From NCBI GenBank assembly GCA_020055645.1, contig CM034546.1:87730001-87794000 (forward strand): a stretch of 64,000 bases of DNA, read 5' to 3'. The notes under the pieces are model-generated. The model made no database searches. It saw only the letters and a program-made list of their open reading frames with translations, and was not told where the DNA came from. The stretch comes from Tomocerus qinae. Lineage: Eukaryota > Arthropoda > Collembola > Entomobryomorpha > Tomoceridae. Below, one piece after another: positions 57,101 through 64,000 of the stretch (positions are counted from its first letter, which is position 1; each line of letters starts with the position of its first letter). Both the position numbers and the translations under genes were made by a program.

Positions 57101-58565
57101 ATGAATTGTTTTATTGGAGAGAGGGAGCCGACAGGACAGAGACAGACGTTATAATAATCATAAAATGCAGCATTATTAGTTATAGGTTCGTCGGTTGATG
57201 TTTAGTGTGTGTGTTTATGCATGTGAAATCAAACCATTTCTTTCTTTATGACTTGACGTGATGAGATGGTTTGTTTGTGTCTGCGAGGAACTGGATTCGT
57301 CTCCTCTCTAATTGTGAGCTAAATGACAATACAATCAACTCCCTGTAATAAATCTACAGCTTTGGTTATATAGATCCATTTATAATACAGTGTTAAAAGT
57401 GTTTAGGGAGAGGATTGCAAACTGCGACTTGACTCACTTGACTAATGCAATGCTACGCTAAATAAATGACAATCAAACAGGTCGGTCGGCATTTCCTTTG
57501 AGCTGCACTACTCAGAGTTCACTTGCCAGAGAATCTCTGTGTCATAAAAGGATTATTGGCTCCTTTTGTAGATGTTGTGACGGCAGAGGGACCGATAAGA
57601 TGTAAATAGTTGTAAGCTGAGCCACTCTCCGTCTCTATACTCTAAAACTACTATCTCTACCAGTAATTACTACTCATAGCCGTTTTATAGTGGACACAGA
57701 ATAGGGATTGTGTTTTCACAGCAATTTACACCTCTCCTGTTTGGCTATCTCTAAAATATAAAATAGCCTCAGAGCTAGAATACATTCCACCTAATCCCAT
57801 TTTATTGCTTCGCCTTATATTTACTCAGATTAAGTGATAACCTCCTTATTCAGAAAACAGGACGAACAATAAACTCGCATAGAAATTAGAACGCTCGTCT
57901 AATCCTATCCTATGCAGAGCAGACCAAACCTAAATCCAATGTATATCTCAAATTGTAAATACATAAAAAGAAGATTTACGGAATTATTATTTCATGTCAC
58001 TCATTTATCAATATCAACGAATTAATGACGCAACTCCCTCTACTCCCTAATAAATTACGTGACATCTAAATAACAATTATTTATTGCCCAGATTTCCTAT
58101 TTGATACCTTTTACCAACTTTCGGCTACTCCTCCTGGTTTTCCTTCATCTGTGCATGAAAGTTGCAGAGATAGATACTCTAAAATTTCAAAAACACTAAA
58201 CTGTGTAATTAATACGAATGCAAAATCTAGTGCAGCTTAATCACTGGAGAATTACAGATTGTAAAATAAAAGCATCTGATAAGTCATTTATTATTCTTGA
58301 TTTACAGTTAAAGCTTTTTATTCCGGACTTTACAGGGAAAAAGAGACCGATGATGGCTTTTATGACTTTGATTTTTACCAAATTAAAATTTATGCCACGA
58401 ACTAATTCCCACAGATAATCCAAAGGCTGTGATTCAAATCATACTAACCACAATATTTACCGATTGTTTTTAACGTCAGATGCAATACAAGCATTAACAA
58501 TACGTTAGCATTGCATATGTTAACAATTAATTCGACCATCATAAATTCAAGGCGACTTCACTAAT
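54184..58565. other. non-coding stretch of about 4.4 kb
   Basis: Random short ORFs on both strands around 54384-54829 and elsewhere. No family motif, splice-linked exon or terminal-repeat element found. Confidence 0.4.
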
Positions 58566-58573
58566 ACCATCAC

Positions 58574-58781
58574 CAAGGTTGGTCGATATGGTAACACACT
58601 CTGCCACTAGTACTAGGTTAAGTCATACTTGTTTGAAATACCACTCAAAACCACTTATGGAGGAAACGAACGGGCATCTCCATGCCATAGAGTTAAAATC
58701 TGTTAAAATCTATTGATGCCCCTTTTGACTTAACCTAGTACGTACTAGTGGCTGGCTGTGTTACCATATCAACCAACCTTG
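58574..58781. mobile_element. hAT-like MITE, 208 bp
   Basis: CAAGGTTGGTCGATATGG at the left and its near-inverse (CCATATCAACCAACCTTG) at the right are flanked by a perfect 8-bp duplication ACCATCAC (58566-58573, 58782-58789). The inverted similarity goes on inward through GTAACACA…CCACTAGTACTAGGTTAAGTCA, about 55 bp per arm. Non-coding. CA…TG ends with an 8-bp TSD indicate hAT. Confidence 0.85.
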
Positions 58782-59197
58782 ACCATCACTATCACTCTGC
58801 ATGTGAAATATTTATCATCTGATCCGCCAGAAGCTTTTATGAATATAAAATTGCATGTAATGATAATATTAATTACTACATGGTGAACTACTCATACCAA
58901 GAAATGGACGAAAAAGTAATCACATCACGATATTAATGACCACAGTAAAACCATTACGAACGACACGCAACGAACAGTACCATAAGCAGCATAATAAATG
59001 AAGAGACTATAACTTACGAATATAAACAATTATATCATAAATGGATTAAATCCAATTCCTAATTTTGCCCATTTTGCAATTTTCGTTGCAATTTAACGTG
59101 CGTGGGCGAACAGGTATTTATTGACTTGCCATTTGCATCTGAAGAGCTACCATTCAGCTTCTGTTCATCCCTAGATTCTAAATAGCAACCATTTAAC

Positions 59198-59869
59198 ATG
59201 AACGGGAATTCTTTGGTATGCCTTTTGGCATTGGCTTTCTCAGCTTCCGCCTTAAAAACAAGAGGAGCTGTTGGAGGAGTCACCGACTGCGGTATTTTAT
59301 TTACTGATTGAATTACCCTGGGTTAAGGAGTAAGGAATATTTCAAACTATTTATTTTTTATTTCAGGCTCTGCTGGACAACTGTTAGAGATCAGAGTGGC
59401 CGACTGTACTCGATCTCCTTGTTACATGGAGCCTGGCAGAGATTATGATATCGCAGTTGATTTTGTTGCAAGTAAATGTCTTATTTATTTAGTTTGCATA
59501 TTTTCAGTTGCTGTTTTCTAATTGGATATTTGTTCCCAGGCGCTGATAGCCTAGCTTTGAACTGGAAGGTTTTGGTCACTTTGGGTATTGGCGGAATACC
59601 AATTGCTGATTTGCCGATCAACGGGGAGATTTCTGCTGGAAATTCATACACTCTGACACACGCTCTTCCAATTCACGACACTCTCTCTGGGGTAACAATG
59701 TTCTAAAATGGTTATTTATAATTTGCATAAATCATTGCAACTTCATAATTTTACCATGATGTGGATTTAGATGACTGTCCGAGTCAAATTTGAGATTACT
59801 GATGTCGCTACCAGCAGAATGGAAATTTGTGCCATGGCAGAGGCTACCATCGGAGGACAAGGTTTGTAA
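59198..59869 (+). CDS. secreted ML-domain (NPC2-like) lipid-binding protein, four exons
   Basis: Exons 59198-59291, 59367-59471, 59540-59691 and 59771-59869 (TAA) join in phases 1, 1 and 0 to a 149-residue protein, the usual NPC2 length. Donors GTATTT, GTAAAT and GTAACA and acceptors TTTCAG, CCCAG and TTTAG flank introns of 75, 68 and 79 bp. Residues 1-18 (MNGNSLVCLLALAFSASA) are a signal peptide. Then come the ML landmarks: DCG at 30-32, the CTRSPC hairpin at 45-50, the G.DYDI strand, PI..LP, YTLTHALPI, the V.VKFEI strand, and C137. ML proteins bind sterols or other lipids in a beta-sandwich, extracellularly or in lysosomes. Cysteines 31, 45, 50 and 137 fit two of the three usual disulfides; the middle pair is absent. 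Exon 1 is hidden by a longer antisense ORF. Ligand unknown. Confidence 0.9.
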
Positions 59870-61905
59870 ACATCTGAAGAAAATTTGGAATTGCTTATTT
59901 GACCATTACTTACTATTATTATTGTTCATTGATTCGATGTACATATTTTACGGTGATAAATATAAACCTTCCACATTACAAAGGGCGAAAGAACTAGTTT
60001 ATTTATTATTGTAAAAATTCGAAAGTTTCGTTTTTGTTCAGTGATGCAGAAGCAATCTGGAAGAGTATGAGTAAACGACGGAGAGGAGAATCCCAAACTA
60101 GCGATTAAAGAAAACCTAAGGGCATTTCGAATTTTTGATTTATTCCGGTGTTATTTATTCCGAGGTGGAGGCGAAACGAATTAGAAAAGCAAAGCGTAAA
60201 GTTTATTCATTGAGTTTTTGCTGTGCACGTAATAATAGACAGAAAGAGTGCTATGGTAGGATGATAGAAGTGTATATTCTGGCTTTGTCTGTTGAGTCGC
60301 ATCCCTCATCTAATTTCTCACTGGAGACTTAAACCTCATTGTTATTGAAGTGAGACTGTGCTGTGGCGTGACTTCTCTAAAGTTTAAAAATGGAAATTGA
60401 GGATTGAGAGGAGGACCCTTTGACTCCTTCTTCCTATTGACTTTGCATTTGACGTAGCGTCATTATGGATCAGATCACACACAGCTCTGTTCTCGACTCA
60501 CACTCTTCAATTTGGAATCAATTTAAAGTTGAGTGAAGCGACAGAGTGTAAAAAAGCCTAGAATTTTATCCCATCGTGACCATGACGGAGTAGATGATCC
60601 AAACGCGGCTGCATTATGTATGTCCCTGCATTGTTACGATCTGCTATGATCCTGCGGGTGGTTTCTCTTTGGTTTCCTTTCGGTGACTCACACATATGAA
60701 CACTCTGCATATACAAACTGTCACTATGTCAGTTTGTCATAATAGCCAAGCGCGTCCAATCCCATCCACAATGTATCAAATGCACTTATGTTGCGTTAGC
60801 CACGTCCAATAACAACAATGTGCCTACATCTACATCACATATCATAACAATGCATAATACATATTTATATTGCCTAGGCCTTGTTTACTCTATCAACTAT
60901 ACTCACTCTCTCTCATCCATCGTTTGTTTGAATTTCGGATGGATTTCATTCGTCTAGTGTACATAGATCTTCACTACGTACCTAAGTCAGTTAACGTGAC
61001 GTGAGTCTTTTTACAGTTTCTGAAGCATCTCTCATATAGTGGAGATATAGAAGAATCTCCTTGTTGATTTCATCGTTTTGATCTCGTCGACTCCATCGTC
61101 TATCAAATTTAATGCTCTCACTCTGACATATTACTTACTGGCATCCATTCTCCTTAGCATCCACGACAGAGCCAAACTGCAATCCAATCCTCTAAAACAA
61201 ATTGCAGTGTTCAATGACTACGGCAATAAAACTTCACAGCTCCCCTTGTTTACACAACTACATTTTAAATTTCAAATCTCCTTTATTATTTATACAGGAG
61301 CATAAAACTTCAAATAAAAAACCAGCTGCACTTTACTTACTTATTACGACTTGCTGCACTACAAAAACGACTACGTTTACTTACTCCTTCAAATCTATCC
61401 CTGCTACTTTGCCATTCTATCCTCTAACGACGCATCAATCGTCTATTTTAATGTAACTCTTATTTACTTATCTTTGTCTATATGCTGCTGCATTATAGCC
61501 AGACTCAGTACAGATTTTTATAGTACTTGAGCAAAAAATACTAAGAGTCAATTATATTTCCGACTTCAGAAGTTTGTCAAAATATTATAGCATTTTTACT
61601 TTTGTCCTTTACCTTGACAAGATTCATTCATCCGTACTTACCGGTACATGCTAGTAAAGTTATGTAAACTTTTCAGTGAATTATTTTTTGCTAATTGCAT
61701 AATGCAAAATTTCATTATCTTGCTATCGTAATTTTTTTCCGACAAGTAGCACGATAAGATGGAATATGACGGCATAGACAAAATCATTGACCAGCGCTTT
61801 CTTCAACAACATAAAGCACTGTAATTGCAGGTAGAAGTTTTAAAAGTAACAAATAAAGGTGCTAGAATATTATACATTTTTTGACATGAACAATGAAGAA
61901 GGGTA
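59870..61905. other. 3' flank of the ML gene, otherwise non-coding
   Basis: No clean AATAAA close to the stop; GATAAATATAAA near 59954 is the nearest A/T-rich candidate. Remaining ORFs are short and random. No repeats recognised. Confidence 0.4.
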
Positions 61906-61913
61906 GCTCGGAG

Positions 61914-62943
61914 GAATACGTCCTAATACCCCCCGAGTTCGAATACCCCCCTATTCGAATACCCCTCCGTCCTACTACTTCCCGGCATACTACCCCCCGG
62001 TTCGATTAGCCCCCGTTAGACTACTTCCCCGTTACATTACCCCCCGCCCCGAAAAAACATCAAAACAATAGAAATTTACACAAGAAGGTTGAATGGTGGT
62101 GATTCGTGATTGAATGGAAATGATTGGCGAAAGGGGACATTTCGTAATGATCGTAACGTGACTTATTATTAAATAACATTTCAAAATTTCTAATCCAAAT
62201 TGGTTCCGTTATATCGACAAACTTTTAGAACTGGGTTTACTTTTTTACTACCCTCTTGATTCCTTTGGTAGTTGGCACACCTTTTTGTAGAGTTAAATAA
62301 CAGTACTGGGTAATTAACTATTTATTCTTTAAAAAATTTATTCGTAAGTTGTACTCATTGAATTTGTACGTATTTCCAAAATCCCAGGGAGAATCTTATT
62401 TTTTTGATTTAAAAAGGGAGCTTTTTGGTGATTTTGTAGGATTTTGTAGAAATTGTTTTTTAAAACAGTTGATGCACAAGTAAACAGTTTGCTTTTGGTA
62501 CAGGGGCATAGAACAAAAATTTCTGTTACATTGGAATCCCACCACCCACCCAGTCTTAATTTGCAGTTGTTTAGTTTCCATTGTCGGTAGATACCGTTAC
62601 TTTACCCCAAAGATTTCGTACATTTGTTAACGAAGCCTACCCTGTTGTTCACTGTGAACATTACTAATAACTACAGATACATAATAATTATTATAAGTAA
62701 TTAATAGTAGTGACTAATCTCGTTTTTACCATTTTTTATTATCCCGGTTTTTCCTTTACTATATAGCATCGTGGACGATTAAAATCATTTATTTATTATC
62801 GTTTAGGGGCGGGGGGTAATGTAACGGGGAAGTAGTCGAACGGGGGGCTAATCGAGCCGGGGGGTAGTATGCCGGGAAGTAGTAGGACGGAGGGGTATTC
62901 GAATAGGGGGGTATTCGAACTCGGGGGGTATTAGGTTGATACC
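61914..62943. mobile_element. 1030-bp TIR element with C/G-run arms
   Basis: Perfect 8-bp duplication GCTCGGAG at 61906-61913 and 62944-62951. The arms (61914-62050, about 62805-62943) are inverted repeats built from iterations such as TAATACCCCCCG, GAATACCCCCC, ATACTACCCCCCGG and ATTAGCCCCC. The centre (about 62130-62560) is an inverted third copy of the sequence duplicated at 16175-17910. No transposase. The 8-bp TSD suggests hAT- or P-like integration, but the termini are unusual. The element at 27496-27769 is a short relative. Confidence 0.85.
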
Positions 62944-62951
62944 GCTCGGAG

Positions 62952-64000
62952 AATGAGTGTAGCTGTACGCCGTCTGAGAGACGGTGAGTACGGATAATAA
63001 TAAAAGGAGAGATGTGGAGGAAGCCGTTCGTTTCAGTTAGAGCTAAAGTGAAGCGTCAAAATAAAGCGGATGTCAATTTATCTTCCAGATCGTTCCAAAG
63101 TAGTTGCTATCCATTTCTTTTCGTGTTCTATCCAAATTCCGTGTTCTTGTTCTTTTAGAGTCGTTTAGAGGAGCTGAGACGTTTCGTTCGGGCAGACAGA
63201 TAGACACACTTTGCCAGGAGGATAGAATGGGAAGGAGCGAGATAGTGGATGGGTCGCGAGATGAGGACAGACAGTATGGATGTAATATCCGAGGATGTGA
63301 GTGTGTTTGTGTGGAATGGACCATATGGACAGGCCGGGGGAGTCTGCGACTTGATTTGACGATGGAAAGACTCCGAGGGAAGATGGATGTGAGCATTGAG
63401 CCCAACACTCGCCCTCCGCTTCCAATCTGTGTCACAATTTACGTAAAATATTGCTATATCCTAATCTACAAAGATCTGTGGCAACTCTTCTTTGACTCTT
63501 TTTGCCATACTCAACAAACCTTCCTACTTCCTTCCCACCGAAAAAGAATTGCTGAATTCATCTTTCTCGCTATGACGGCCTTCTTAGACCTCACTGTCAT
63601 GCAATACGTTTCTTTTCTATTTTCCATGATATCCTACCTACACTCTCAAATATTCAACTCCTCATTTTTCCTCAGCTACAGAAACATTTTACCCCGAATT
63701 ACTGTAAATATCCACCAAAGTAGTCTCCAAAAAGATAATATTTTATGCTATTACTTACCCTATAGTTTTTAATACACTAATGCACCTTCAGACAGATCTC
63801 AAGGTAGACAATACAAAATACAAATATAACCAAAGTTGTATTTTAATTATAGTAGGTAGTAATAAACACAAAAAACATTTCATTTTAACTTCCTTTTTAT
63901 TTGCAGTTAACCCACTGAAGTGGACTTATATTTACTATTCTGTTGTCCGTACATTTTTAAAATAAGTTAAGAAGATAGTTTAATAAGTTGTTTTTGTGAC
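62952..64000. other. right edge, one long ORF of doubtful meaning
   Basis: A 222-codon plus frame (63104-63772) overlaps 120- and 86-codon minus frames at 63073-63435. None shows a domain, and the plus frame's composition changes from basic to hydrophobic exactly where GC content falls. An open frame this long in AT-rich DNA is mildly unusual, but I treat it as non-coding for now. Confidence 0.3.

Noticed and set aside
59059-59283. 74-residue minus ORF
   Set aside because: It lies opposite the signal-peptide exon of the ML gene, which is better supported by exact splice phases.
61914-62060. interstitial telomere or rDNA-like G-rich repeat
   Set aside because: The iterations vary in length and spacing, have no regular telomere unit, and are mirrored as inverted repeats with an 8-bp TSD.
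63104-63772. 222-residue plus ORF at the right edge
   Set aside because: No recognisable domain, composition follows local GC, and equally long antisense frames overlap. Kept only as doubtful.

Overview
The window is eukaryotic, AT-rich and gene-poor. I can support two host genes. One is a minus-strand NET-family zinc-finger gene (noc/elbow type), whose N-terminal peptide and two-exon layout point to an arthropod. The other is a small plus-strand gene for a secreted ML-domain (NPC2-like) lipid-binding protein, split over four short exons with 68-79 bp introns. I cannot name the species.

Layout. 1-10.7 kb: a foldback element with a nested insertion, an 18-bp minisatellite, a MULE-type element and plain non-coding DNA. 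10.8-14.8 kb: the noc/elbow gene. 14.8-27.5 kb: non-coding, with an ~0.8 kb direct duplication and a second copy of the minisatellite-bearing repeat. 27.5-34.3 kb: dense small repeats, including a G/C-run TIR element, paired AGCTCGCC repeats, a hAT-like MITE inside a 51-bp minisatellite, a tRNA-derived SINE, a solo LTR and a 31-bp tandem array. 34.3-40.8 kb: mostly featureless apart from a perfect 74-bp palindrome. 40.9-54.2 kb: a transposon nest. 54.2-64 kb: non-coding apart from a small hAT-like MITE, the ML gene and a 1-kb element whose arms are rich in G/C runs.

The nest. A 5'-truncated CR1/jockey-type retrotransposon (41.1-45.27 kb) is broken by a CACTA-like element and by a 1.43-kb TG...CA insertion. 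That insertion carries its own apparently spliced ORF for an Arg-rich zinc-knuckle protein. A second non-LTR element (about 46.9-52.1 kb) has a PHD-like finger, a C2H2 finger, reverse transcriptase and a C-terminal restriction-like endonuclease. It lies between TA-flanked inverted repeats and is broken by an opposite-strand retrotransposon fragment, a 19-bp partial duplication, a stop codon and a 798-bp solo LTR. Next to it is a foldback element holding a second MULE copy. Where elements are nested, reading across the junction restores the host element's reading frame or arm, and this fixes several target-site duplications (TSDs) to the base.

How things fit together. The large non-coding flanks around noc/elbow would suit a developmental regulator with dispersed enhancers, but no enhancer can be shown from sequence alone. 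All retrotransposon copies are broken. The short elements look non-autonomous, so the window is mainly a record of several transposon superfamilies inserting into one another. Exon limits, splice sites and TSDs were read by eye. Family names rest on motifs and termini, not on database searches.
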